From: Rhodobacteraceae bacterium UBA6213
Lineage (GTDB): Bacteria; Pseudomonadota; Alphaproteobacteria; Rhodobacterales; Rhodobacteraceae
Length of the DNA stretch: 28,457 nt
NCBI GenBank assembly: GCA_002421605.1
Contig: DISJ01000004.1
Coordinates: forward strand, 1-28,457
Direction of reading: 5' to 3'
Shown: one piece after another, positions 16,676-24,893 of the stretch
Layout: each line of letters begins with the position of its first letter
How positions within the stretch are numbered: position 1 is the first letter of the stretch
Program-made: the position numbers and the translations under genes
Notes under the pieces: generated by a model
The model's input: only the letters and a program-made list of their open reading frames with translations
What the model was told of the DNA's origin: nothing
Databases searched by the model: none

Positions 16676-16689
16676 TTGATCCATGTCAA
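16676..16689 (+). promoter_or_regulatory. FNR/Dnr-type box upstream of cytochrome c gene
   Basis: TTGATCCATGTCAA matches TTGAT-N4-ATCAA with one mismatch. Its centre is 74.5 nt upstream of the cytochrome ATG; at -41.5 the transcript would start near 16724, with TATTGG (16715-16720) as a possible -10. Together with the box at 5322 it implies shared oxygen or nitric-oxide control of both halves of the respiratory gene set. Confidence 0.65.
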
Positions 16690-16756
16690 TTTGTCGGCAT
16701 GGCGCTCTGCCGAGTATTGGAGCCGTGATCAGGTAGATCCAAGGAGGATGCGGAAA

Positions 16757-17458
16757 ATGCGAATTTCATATATTTCTTATGCGCTTGCAGGACTTGCGCT
16801 TGTTGGCTTTTCGTCGACGGCAATGGCCGAGGTCGATCAGGGCTCCGTTGCCCGCGGCGGCAAGCTCTATGACAAATGGTACAAGGTAGTTGGAGTTGAG
16901 GCCCCAACCGTTTCGCATCCGCTCTACCCTGCTACGAACGAAAAATACGCGGCCGACCCGGCCAGCAACTGGCGCTGCAAGGAATGCCATGGTTGGGATG
17001 GGCTTGGGGTTGCGGGTGCTTATAGTTCGGGCAGCCACCTGTCAGGCATCATCGGCATAGACGGCATGGCGAACGGCGACCCGGCCAAGGTTGTCGAGCT
17101 GCTGCGCGGCGACCACCTTTATGGCGACAAACTCACCGACGCCCAACTGACCGACCTCGCCAATTTCGTGGTCTTTGGCCAAATCGACTGGGCAGCCTAT
17201 GTCGCTGACAAAAAGTCGACGGGCGATGCGGCAAATGGCAAGCAGGTATACGAAACCGCTTGCGTCGGGTGCCACGGCCTCGATGGCAAACAGCCGCAAG
17301 ACATGCCTCCGCTCGGCTCGCTCTCGAGCAACCCTTGGGAGGTGATGCACAAGGTGCTGAACGGCCAACCTGGCGAGGCGATGCCTGCTCTGCGCGCGAT
17401 CGACCATCAGATATCGGCAGACCTCGTAGCTTATCTGACAACGCTGCCCGCGCAGTAA
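16757..17458 (+). CDS. periplasmic dihaem cytochrome c
   Basis: A 233-aa secreted electron carrier. A signal peptide ends at AMA before EVDQGS (about residue 24). Two c-type haem sites are visible: C74-K-E-C77-H78 and C169-V-G-C172-H173; GEAMPAL (M209) is a candidate axial methionine of the second haem. The start is the second ATG (16757): AGGAGG ends 9 nt before it, whereas ATG 16748 directly abuts that ribosome site. NapC follows after 78 nt on the same strand. Likely it passes electrons from NapC to a periplasmic reductase, possibly the TorA-like enzyme (inference). Confidence 0.88.
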   Translation: MRISYISYALAGLALVGFSSTAMAEVDQGSVARGGKLYDKWYKVVGVEAPTVSHPLYPATNEKYAADPASNWRCKECHGWDGLGVAGAYSSGSHLSGIIGIDGMANGDPAKVVELLRGDHLYGDKLTDAQLTDLANFVVFGQIDWAAYVADKKSTGDAANGKQVYETACVGCHGLDGKQPQDMPPLGSLSSNPWEVMHKVLNGQPGEAMPALRAIDHQISADLVAYLTTLPAQ

Positions 17459-17536
17459 GACACGGCCCGCTGTCCAGAATTGCCGGGGTGGGGCATCCAT
17501 CCCGGCAGCAGACTTGCCTGCACGATTGGAATACCG

Positions 17537-18130
17537 ATGATTGCGATAATCAAATCGCTTTGGCGCTGGTTTACCCGCCCGAGCGCGCTTTTAGGTCAAG
17601 GGCTACTTCTATTTTTCGGATTGATTGGAGGAGTCATTTTTTGGGGCGGCTTCAACACCGCCATGGAAGCGACCAACACGCTCGAATTTTGCATCTCGTG
17701 CCACGAGATGCGCAACACAGTCTATGTCGAATACCAAGAATCCATCCATTACTCAAACCCCTCGGGCGTGCGCGCGGTCTGCTCTGATTGCCATGTGCCG
17801 CATTCATGGGGCGCAAAGCTGGTGCGCAAGATTCAGGCTTCGGGCGAAATTTGGTCAAAGCTGGTGGGTACTATCGACACACCGGAATTGTTTGAAGCCG
17901 AGCGTGAACGGCTAGCGACGCATGTCTGGGCGACCATGAAGGCCAATGACTCGCGCGAATGCCGCAATTGCCACAGCTTCGAGGCGATGGATTTCGTGCA
18001 CCAACGCCCTCGCTCCGCCGAGAAAATGGAGCCGGTGGCGTTGGGTTTGCCTAGCCCAGATGGCACCACCTGCATCGACTGCCACAAGGGCATCGCGCAC
18101 AAATTGCCGTTGGTCGAGCGCGACGACTAG
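17537..18130 (+). CDS. NapC/NirT-family tetrahaem quinol dehydrogenase
   Basis: Membrane-anchored tetrahaem cytochrome c (197 aa) that oxidises quinol and feeds periplasmic reductases. One transmembrane helix (about 17-37) is followed by four CXXCH sites: CISCH (52-56), CSDCH (82-86), CRNCH (142-146), CIDCH (179-183). The size matches NapC/NirT and lacks the extra monohaem domain of TorC/DorC; the separate dihaem cytochrome may supply it. ATG 17537 is chosen because it places the anchor helix normally; its ribosome site is weak (TTGGAA). A longer TTG start (17480) is unlikely. Confidence 0.92.
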   Translation: MIAIIKSLWRWFTRPSALLGQGLLLFFGLIGGVIFWGGFNTAMEATNTLEFCISCHEMRNTVYVEYQESIHYSNPSGVRAVCSDCHVPHSWGAKLVRKIQASGEIWSKLVGTIDTPELFEAERERLATHVWATMKANDSRECRNCHSFEAMDFVHQRPRSAEKMEPVALGLPSPDGTTCIDCHKGIAHKLPLVERDD

Positions 18131-18246
18131 TCTTGGCTTTCAGTTGACGAACGATCGGGAAGCAAGAGTATAGTCGACCCGGCAAACTTGGCGCGGATAG
18201 GCTGCGTCTGGGCGGCAGGTTGCCGCGGCTCCTTTAGGAGGCTGCC

Positions 18247-18834
18247 ATGACACAAATGAAACGCGCGGCCTTGTTCAAGGCGCTTCTGGCACTTTGCGCG
18301 GCGTTCCTGGTTGTAGAGATCGTGTACGAAATCTACGAGCACTGGCGAGAGGGGCAGAGCCAAAGCTACATCGACATGGTTCATCTGCTGTTCGAACTTC
18401 TCTCTGCGGCATTTCTGCTGGTCGCCTACAACATCAGCCACAGATACCAGCTTGCGCTAAAACGGTTTGGCGACAGCGAGCATCGTACCTTGGAGGCGCT
18501 GCGCAGCCAGTTCGACGCCTTGATCCAGCAACGGTTCGACGATTGGGGCCTGAGCAGCGCCGAACGCGATGTCGCTCTGCTGTCGTTTCGCGGGTTGAAA
18601 GTATCAGAAATTGCCGAAGCACGCGGCACTCGCGACGGCACCGTAAAGGCGCAACTGTCGGCGGTGTTTCACAAGGCTGGCGTAAGTTCCAAGTCTGAAC
18701 TTCTAGCGGTGTTCATGGATCAGTTTCTCGATCTTGGTGCCTCGGTGGAATCAGAGGAAATCTGGGAAGAGCCGCTGTATCCGCCATCATCACCTGCGGA
18801 GCAGCTGCGCGTTATTGCATCGCAAATAGCTTAA
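18247..18834 (+). CDS. membrane-anchored LuxR-type HTH regulator
   Basis: A 195-aa protein with two N-terminal transmembrane helices (about 9-30 and 44-63), a short linker helix and a C-terminal LuxR/GerE-like helix-turn-helix: LSSAERDVALLSFRGLKVSE continuing IAEARGTRDGTVKAQLSAVF. ATG 18247 is preceded by AGGAGG. The membrane location suggests it senses the envelope or redox state and acts on DNA from the membrane. It is the third gene of the rightward respiratory unit, 116 nt after NapC, so control of these genes is plausible. The acidic tail (SEEIWEEPL) is unassigned. Confidence 0.82.
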   Translation: MTQMKRAALFKALLALCAAFLVVEIVYEIYEHWREGQSQSYIDMVHLLFELLSAAFLLVAYNISHRYQLALKRFGDSEHRTLEALRSQFDALIQQRFDDWGLSSAERDVALLSFRGLKVSEIAEARGTRDGTVKAQLSAVFHKAGVSSKSELLAVFMDQFLDLGASVESEEIWEEPLYPPSSPAEQLRVIASQIA

Positions 18835-19704
18835 AGCTCGTCATAATCCCGCCTAGCGTTGGATGTGATGAAAGAACTCTTGACCTCCAAACCCCAACGC
18901 CCCCGAAACTGGGGCAGCCCTTGGGGCATTCCACCACCAAACCAACCCGTCAACGCAACGAGATCATCAGCTATCCGGTGTCAGAAGTGTTTGGCTGTGC
19001 TGGCAGTCCTGAGCGAACTGGTCTCGGGCAATATCCCTTCTAACAGGGAAATTTACAGGGAAAACCGACGTTTTCAGAGCAAACAGATCGAGTCGACCCA
19101 TGAATAGGCACGCTTTACCAGCGGGTTACGCCTAATTTCCCTGCCGCGGCCAACAGGGAAAACAACTTCCATATCGGGGAAGGGAATATCGCTGAACAGG
19201 GAATACGCACTGAATAACAGGCAATGGTCCAAACCGCTTCTATTGTGGCCGCACACCTACCAAACTCTGGCCAAACCAGATTCCACACACCAGCCGCCCC
19301 CCCCCAGTAGGCGCAAGTGTCGCCCGGGGCAACCTCCTCAGATACCCCTCTGACCGCGCTGTTTGACGCCACCACTCGATGTTCAGCGGCACCTCAGGCC
19401 CAACCGTCCTTTCAACAGGCCCTATGCCGTTCGCTGCTCACCCAACTCTTTGCCAACAAACGGTTTCGAGGCGAGTCCCATTACCCGCCTCAACTCTTTT
19501 ACATGGGTCGCCTAAGAGCTGCCTCTCAAGGGGAACTGAGGCGAGTTGAAACTTGTCTGGCGCCACTTTTCATCTGTTGGTTCGGCCCTCTATTCAAATC
19601 CTCAAACCAGACCCACGGGTGCTGACGTCAGGCAAATGGCTACGACTTACGCTACAAGCGCTCCGGTCACCTCCCAAATAACGTTAAGGCCGCCAGCAGA
19701 GCTG
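18835..19704. other. 870-nt gap, no gene recognised; ACAGGGAA repeats inside
   Basis: No protein in either strand resembles a known family. The stretch 19043-19203 contains four direct copies of ACAGGGAA and one inverted TTCCCTG; a run of nine C lies at 19297-19305. I recall similar ACAGGGAA-rich stretches next to transposases in alphaproteobacteria, so this may be mobile-element debris. No clear terminator for the regulator gene or for dgoD was found. Confidence 0.5.
19043..19203. repeat. cluster of ACAGGGAA motifs
   Basis: Direct copies at 19043-19050, 19055-19062, 19153-19160 and 19196-19203; inverted TTCCCTG at 19137-19143. Spacing is irregular, so this is not a CRISPR or simple tandem array. 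Confidence 0.7.
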
Positions 19705-20850
19705 TCACCACTCCGCAACCGAACCATCTGCATGCCGCCAATAGGGCGCGGTCCAGTTGTGGCCCTTTACTGCGCGCTCGCGCACCACCGCTTCGTTCAC
19801 CTCGACGCCAAGGCCGGGGCCTTGCGGGATGTCTAGGAAACCTTCCTTGATCGTGAAGCTGCCCTCGGCCACATAATCGAGCAGATCGCCGCCCTGGTTG
19901 TAGTGGATGCCGAGGCTTTGTTCCTGAATGAAGGCATTGTGGCAGAGCGCGTCGATCTGCAGCGACGCCGCTAGTGCTATCGGGCCAATCGGGCAATGCG
20001 GAGCAAGCGCCACGTCATAGGCCTCGGCCATGTGGCCAATGCGCACCATCTCAGAAATACCGCCGACATGTGCGGTGTCGGGGTTAATGATACTTGCCGC
20101 GCGGGTTTCGAATACCCGCTTGAAATCAAAACGAGAGTGCAGCCGTTCGCCTATTACCAGCGGGATTGTTGTGGCGCGAGCAAGGTCGGCCATCGCCTCA
20201 ACATGTTCCGATGCTACAGCGTCTTCGACAAAAAGCGGACGCAGCGGCTCTAACTCCTTGAGCAGCGCCTTGGCCATCGGCGCATGCACCCGCCCGTGGA
20301 AATCAAGTGCCAGGTCCATGTCTCGCCCGACCGCTTCGCGCAGTTCGTACAGCCGGGCGACGATCGCATCAACCTTTTTACCGGTATCTACAATCTGAAG
20401 CTCCTCGACGACATTCATCTTGCAGGCATCAAAGCCTGCCTTCATCAACGCGCGCGCGTCTTCGACAAGGTTTGCCGGGCGGTCGCCGCCGATCCAGCAA
20501 TAGCTGCGCACCTTGTGGCGCACCGGCCCACCCAACAGCGCATGCACCGGGGCATCGTGAAACTTTCCCTTGATATCCCACAGCGCCATGTCGATGCCGG
20601 AAATCGCGCTCATTAGCACCGGGCCGCCCCGGTAGCAGCCGTTTCGATAGATAGATTGCCAGATGTCTTCGATGTGCAGCGGGTTGCGTCCGATCAGAAC
20701 TTGCTCCAGTTCGCCGATCTTGGCGGCAAGCGTGCGCGCATGCCCTTCCAGCACCGGTTCGCCCCAGCCTGAAATCCCGGCGTCAGTTTCGACCTTCAGA
20801 AACAACCAACGGGGCGGGACGAGAAAAGTCTTGAGCGCAGTGATTCTCAT
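19705..20850 (-). CDS. dgoD: D-galactonate dehydratase DgoD
   Basis: Enolase-superfamily dehydratase (381 aa) converting D-galactonate to 2-keto-3-deoxygalactonate. Metal ligands D183 (in DFHGR), E209 (FVED) and E235 (GERLHSRFDF), and catalytic H185 and H285 (APHCPIGP) sit at the positions known for the Escherichia coli enzyme; the C-terminus PYWRHADGSVAEW also fits. ATG 20850 has GGAG 8 nt upstream; GTG 20859 is rejected. It is the last gene of the tct-gntR operon. DgoK and DgoA, encoded divergently, take the product further. Confidence 0.92.
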   Translation of the reverse strand: MRITALKTFLVPPRWLFLKVETDAGISGWGEPVLEGHARTLAAKIGELEQVLIGRNPLHIEDIWQSIYRNGCYRGGPVLMSAISGIDMALWDIKGKFHDAPVHALLGGPVRHKVRSYCWIGGDRPANLVEDARALMKAGFDACKMNVVEELQIVDTGKKVDAIVARLYELREAVGRDMDLALDFHGRVHAPMAKALLKELEPLRPLFVEDAVASEHVEAMADLARATTIPLVIGERLHSRFDFKRVFETRAASIINPDTAHVGGISEMVRIGHMAEAYDVALAPHCPIGPIALAASLQIDALCHNAFIQEQSLGIHYNQGGDLLDYVAEGSFTIKEGFLDIPQGPGLGVEVNEAVVRERAVKGHNWTAPYWRHADGSVAEW

Positions 20851-20855
20851 GGTGG

Positions 20856-21746
20856 TCACTCCAATGGAAACGGCCCCAAAAACGCCGATCTGGCTTCGGC
20901 GATCTGGCTGCCGAAGGGCGTTGGGGTCAGGTCGTTGCCGCGATCTACAACGCCAGAAAGCCCTAGGCGGCGGGCGGTGATGCGCTTGCCGTAGATGAGG
21001 CTTGCGTCGATCGACTGCATGACAAAGGTGATCAGCGGCAACGCCTCGGCATAAAGAGCGTCCGCTTTTTCGAACTGCCCGAGTTGAAACGCATCAAAGA
21101 TGCGGATCTGGACATCGCAGCACTCGGGCGCAGGGATCATTCCGACGCAACCGGCACGCAGAATATCTGGAAGCTCCAATCCGCCACGTCCGTTGAATAC
21201 CGCAAGGCCATCGCCGCATTGATCCACTACCTTGGCTATCTCGACGGCTGAAGCCTCGCCTTTCAGCACGCAAAAATTTGGATGTTGGCGGTGCAAGTCG
21301 CGTATTGCGTCGACCCCAATACCCTTTCCCAGATACTGAGGTGCATTCTGAATACCGACCGAATGATCCAGCGCATCGGCGGCATGGCCAAATGCGCGCA
21401 TCAGGTCTTTTTCATCCCAGCAGTCGCCCGGAGGTTGGAAAATCACAAGGTCGGCCCCAAGCGACTGCGCAATGCGGGCGTCCTCGATTTGCGTGGAAAT
21501 ATCGGGGCCAGCAATAGTCACTGCCAGCGGAACGCGGCCACGGACTTCATCGGCGGCCCAGGAAACTACAGCGCGTCTTTCCTCGGAAGAAAGCTTGCCT
21601 ACTTCAGTGATCAACCCCAAAACGGCGATACCGTGGGCGCCAGACGCCAAGCATGCCCTGACCTGACTGCGCATTGCACCTTCGTCAAGCTGACCGTCAG
21701 CGCCGAAGAACGCATAGAGGATTGGGTACACTCCTGCGAAAGTCAT
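20856..21746 (-). CDS. DapA-family (dihydrodipicolinate synthase-like) lyase or dehydratase
   Basis: A 296-aa class I aldolase-fold protein. The Schiff-base lysine is K162 (VLKGEA). The usual YNxP motif reads QNAP (Q133-P136) and the usual GTTGE reads GLITE (44-48), so the Tyr and Thr of true DapA are missing; lysine synthesis is unlikely. Related sugar-acid enzymes, such as 2-keto-3-deoxyarabonate dehydratase, also lack the tyrosine. It may act on a keto-deoxy sugar acid, parallel to DgoK/DgoA. ATG 21746 overlaps the stop of the dehydrogenase gene (ATGA), and dgoD follows 5 nt after its stop. The substrate is not known. Confidence 0.85.
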   Translation of the reverse strand: MTFAGVYPILYAFFGADGQLDEGAMRSQVRACLASGAHGIAVLGLITEVGKLSSEERRAVVSWAADEVRGRVPLAVTIAGPDISTQIEDARIAQSLGADLVIFQPPGDCWDEKDLMRAFGHAADALDHSVGIQNAPQYLGKGIGVDAIRDLHRQHPNFCVLKGEASAVEIAKVVDQCGDGLAVFNGRGGLELPDILRAGCVGMIPAPECCDVQIRIFDAFQLGQFEKADALYAEALPLITFVMQSIDASLIYGKRITARRLGLSGVVDRGNDLTPTPFGSQIAEARSAFLGPFPLE

Positions 21747-22726
21747 TGCGGCTCTCTTACGACATTCAACAAAGGCAAGCCTTGTTGCAGCCGTTTCAAG
21801 TTTTCGGCCATGTCATCTAGCCGACGCCGCAAGGTGCCTTCGGACCACCCCGAGATGTGCGGGGTCATGACAACGCCGGGAAACTGCGAAAAATCATACC
21901 GCGACGCGCGCGCGTCAAGGTCATTGGCATCTGCGGGGTAGCTGTACCAGACATCCAGCACCGCGCCGCCCAGATGGCCGCTGCTTAAGCCTTCAAACAA
22001 GGCATCTTCATCGACAATGGGCCCTCGCGCCACGTTGACCAGAACGCCGCCCTTGGGCATTGCGCCGATAGCCTCGGCACCGATCAGGCCGACTGTCTCC
22101 GGGTTCAGCGCCACCGTAACAATCAAGATGTCACAGCCCGAAGCCATTTCGGCTAGTTGGTCGATCGGCCAAACCCTACCAACAAGATCGCCAGTTTCCA
22201 CGGGCGAGCGGTTGCACACTTGCAGATGTACTTCAAATGGCTTCAAGCGCTGTGCAATCGCCTGACCTATGAGACCGTAACCAACAATACCGATCCGCTT
22301 GCCCGCGAGTTCACCATGCGGCAAGCCGCCCATCCGCGACGATCGCATCCAGCTGCCAGCGCGAAAGCTGCCATCCGCCTCTTGCAGCCGCTCCGTGCGC
22401 ATCAGCAATGCGCCAATGACATATTCCGACACCGCCGGGCCATGGCCGCGCACATTGCACAAAGTAGTCTGCGCTGGCAGCGCTTCCAGCATTATCTCAT
22501 CGTATCCGACACCGGGAACCTGGACCAAGCGGAGCGTTTTCGAAGCCGTAAGCAAGTTCGCGTCGTATCGAACCGTCACGATGGCTGCGCAGTCATCCAA
22601 AGTCCGGGTCAGATCGTGCAGTGGCGTGCTGTAATCGGCGCTGACAATCTCGACACCATCGCCCATTCTTTCAGCCAAACCGGGTGCGAGGATTTGAACG
22701 GGGCTTCCGTAAAGCATGATTTTCAT
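21743..22726 (-). CDS. D-isomer-specific 2-hydroxyacid dehydrogenase
   Basis: NAD(P)-dependent dehydrogenase of 327 aa. The Rossmann motif is GYGLIG (149-154); catalytic Arg is R234 (NVARGP) and catalytic His is H290 (TPHISGW). The usual catalytic Glu region reads DVWYSYP (259-264), so the Glu appears replaced by Tyr; I recall related subfamilies with this WYxYP sequence. It probably interconverts a 2-keto and 2-hydroxy acid derived from the sugar acid. Its ATG overlaps the gntR stop as TGATG, and its stop overlaps the next gene's start. Confidence 0.87.
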   Translation of the reverse strand: MKIMLYGSPVQILAPGLAERMGDGVEIVSADYSTPLHDLTRTLDDCAAIVTVRYDANLLTASKTLRLVQVPGVGYDEIMLEALPAQTTLCNVRGHGPAVSEYVIGALLMRTERLQEADGSFRAGSWMRSSRMGGLPHGELAGKRIGIVGYGLIGQAIAQRLKPFEVHLQVCNRSPVETGDLVGRVWPIDQLAEMASGCDILIVTVALNPETVGLIGAEAIGAMPKGGVLVNVARGPIVDEDALFEGLSSGHLGGAVLDVWYSYPADANDLDARASRYDFSQFPGVVMTPHISGWSEGTLRRRLDDMAENLKRLQQGLPLLNVVREPQ

Positions 22727-23412
22727 CAGACTGCCCGCCTTCTTGCAGAGTTGGGAAGCACTTCTTGGTCGATAGCCAGAGCAATAGCGCGCCCTGCTTG
22801 AAACAGCTCGGCCAAGGCCGTGGTAATTCCATCAAAGTCTTCTTCCACGATGCTGCGGACCAGCCGCACATGAATTGCGGCTGTCGCGTCAGCATGATCG
22901 GTCGTGCGCTGTGAGTTGCAGTACCCGATCCTTCGCCCGATCGCGTGCAATGGCATGTTCACACGGCTGGCAACTTCGTGGCGCGCACACTGTGTGACCA
23001 AATCATTGAACTCACGGTCTGCCCGCGTAAATGCCAGCGGATCGGCATTGACGACGCTGAGTTCCATCTGGTCGGCTAGCCACGAAAACCGGCGGCGTTC
23101 AACCTCATCGGCTAGGCGCGCAGCTCGTTCCATCAGCAACGGCTCAACCTTGGCGCGAACATCGATGGCCATCAGCGCGCGCTGCACGTCGATTGGTTCG
23201 ATCAGAACGCCGCGGCGCGGAATGACCCGCAACAGCATGTCTCGCTCCAGTCGCTGGACGGCCTCACGCACCGGGGTTCGGCCAAACCCTGTTGTGGTAC
23301 TAAGATCCTGCTCGGTCACCAAGCTACCGGGCGCGATCTTCAGCGTCACGATTAGCTCTTCCAGCTGCCGGTATGCATTATCCGAGAGCGAGTCGATAGC
23401 GCGTCGGGTCAT
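22726..23412 (-). CDS. GntR-family (FCD-type) transcriptional regulator
   Basis: A 228-aa FadR-subfamily regulator. N-terminal winged HTH (about 5-65) with LVTEQDLSTTTGFGRTPVRE and AVQRLERDMLLRVIPRRGVL, followed by an all-helical FCD ligand domain with the metal-site pattern ADREFNDLV. ATG 23412 overlaps the tctA stop (ATGA), so it is translated with the transporter. It probably controls tct-dgoD and the divergent dgoKA genes through the TGATATA repeats at 26443-26461, with galactonate or a related acid as effector (inference). Confidence 0.88.
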   Translation of the reverse strand: MTRRAIDSLSDNAYRQLEELIVTLKIAPGSLVTEQDLSTTTGFGRTPVREAVQRLERDMLLRVIPRRGVLIEPIDVQRALMAIDVRAKVEPLLMERAARLADEVERRRFSWLADQMELSVVNADPLAFTRADREFNDLVTQCARHEVASRVNMPLHAIGRRIGYCNSQRTTDHADATAAIHVRLVRSIVEEDFDGITTALAELFQAGRAIALAIDQEVLPNSARRRAV

Positions 23413-24893
23413 TTCTTCTTCATCCAATGTATCATTCTCAGACCCAGCGGTACGATCACGATGCTAAACACAACGACGGCAAGACCTCCCGCGATGGGGC
23501 GCTCGACGAATCCAAGAAAGCTGCCTTTGGACTTGATGAGCGAAGTCAGAAACGTCTCTTCGAGAATTGGCCCAAGAACCAGCCCAAGAATCGCGGGGGC
23601 GAGTGGGATACCGTTCTCCTCCATATAAAAACCAATAAGCCCGGCGCCAAGCATCACGACCACGGCGAAGGTGGTGTTCTCGACTGCAAAGGCCCCGACG
23701 ATACATGCAAGGGTCACCAGAGACATAACCACGCCCGGAGGCGCCGACAAAATCCGCCGAAACAACCGGATCGCAAAGAATCCCATCGGTACGATCAGTA
23801 TATTGGCCAGCAGAAAGGCGACGAACACCGCGTAAAGCAGAGTGGGGTGCACCAGAAAGGCTGTCGGCCCGGGGTTCAGCCCTTTCATATAGAGCACGCC
23901 AATGACCACCGCGCTCAAACTGTCGCCGGGGATGCCGAATACGGTTGCTGGAATGAACGCCCCACCAACTGAGGCGTTGTTCGCCGCCGTTGCTGAAGCG
24001 ATGCCGTCTACAATCCCAGAGCCAAACTCTTCGCGGCGAGGCGACAGGCGGCGGGCGACAGCATAGGAAACATAGGCGGCGATGTCTGCCCCCGCGCCCG
24101 GAATGGCGCCAACCACGGTGCCGATCCCTGCGCCGCGCGCCACCGACCATTTCAGTCTGGCGATATGCCCCATCACCCCGGCAAGAAGGTTTTTCAACGA
24201 CACTGCGGGCACTTCGGCACGAGCGGTCGGCGCGAGTGCAAAGCGCAGGGCCTCAGACACCGCAAATAGCCCGATCAATACCGGTATGAAACCAAGCCCG
24301 CCAATCAGGTTGGTATTGCCAAAGGTGAACCGCTGCTGGCCTGAAACCGGATCGAGACCGACCATGGCAATGCCAAGCCCGATGAAAAGCGATATGGCGC
24401 CTTTGGCCGGATGCCCGGTGGAGGCCGCGATGGCCGCCAAAAGTCCAAGGCAAGCCAGCCAGAAGTATTCGAAGCTTGAAAAGCTGAGCGCAATTTCAGC
24501 CAACGCGGGGGCCGCGAAGATCAACATCAGCGCCCCGAACGCACCGCCGAGCGCAGACGCGACCAAGCCGACACCCAAGGCGGTTTCCGCCTGACCTTTC
24601 AGCGTCATCTTGTAGGCTTCGTCAGCGTAGGCAGCTGAGGCTGGCGTGCCTGGCATGCGCAGCAATGCCCCCGGTATATCGCCCGCAAAAATTGCCATTG
24701 CCGCTAGTGTGACAATCCCGGCAAGAGCCGGAACAGGATCGAGAAAATACGTTACCGGAACCAGCAGAGCGACCGCCATCGTTGCCGTGAAGCCGGGGAT
24801 CGCACCGACGATAAGGCCATAAATGGCACAAAGAAACATCACCAGCAGGGTCTGCGGTTGGAGCACAAGCATAGTCGCGTCGAGAATTACCAT
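23409..24893 (-). CDS. tctA: tripartite tricarboxylate transporter large permease TctA
   Basis: A 494-aa, multi-helix TctA-family permease. Motifs include GAIPGFTATMAVALLVPVTY, LLRMPGTPASAAYADEAYKM, and GIGTVVGAIPGAGADIAAYV. ATG 24893 is chosen: it overlaps the tctB stop by 7 nt, and longer versions run into tctB coding DNA. It is the transmembrane channel for the ligand held by TctC, in the same operon as dgoD. Confidence 0.93.
   Translation of the reverse strand: MVILDATMLVLQPQTLLVMFLCAIYGLIVGAIPGFTATMAVALLVPVTYFLDPVPALAGIVTLAAMAIFAGDIPGALLRMPGTPASAAYADEAYKMTLKGQAETALGVGLVASALGGAFGALMLIFAAPALAEIALSFSSFEYFWLACLGLLAAIAASTGHPAKGAISLFIGLGIAMVGLDPVSGQQRFTFGNTNLIGGLGFIPVLIGLFAVSEALRFALAPTARAEVPAVSLKNLLAGVMGHIARLKWSVARGAGIGTVVGAIPGAGADIAAYVSYAVARRLSPRREEFGSGIVDGIASATAANNASVGGAFIPATVFGIPGDSLSAVVIGVLYMKGLNPGPTAFLVHPTLLYAVFVAFLLANILIVPMGFFAIRLFRRILSAPPGVVMSLVTLACIVGAFAVENTTFAVVVMLGAGLIGFYMEENGIPLAPAILGLVLGPILEETFLTSLIKSKGSFLGFVERPIAGGLAVVVFSIVIVPLGLRMIHWMKKK

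Noticed and set aside
19043..19203. CRISPR-like array
   Set aside because: The repeated unit is 8 bp, spacing is irregular and one copy is inverted.
19590..19620. tRNA T-arm look-alike (ATTCAAATCC)
   Set aside because: No anticodon or acceptor stem can be formed around it.
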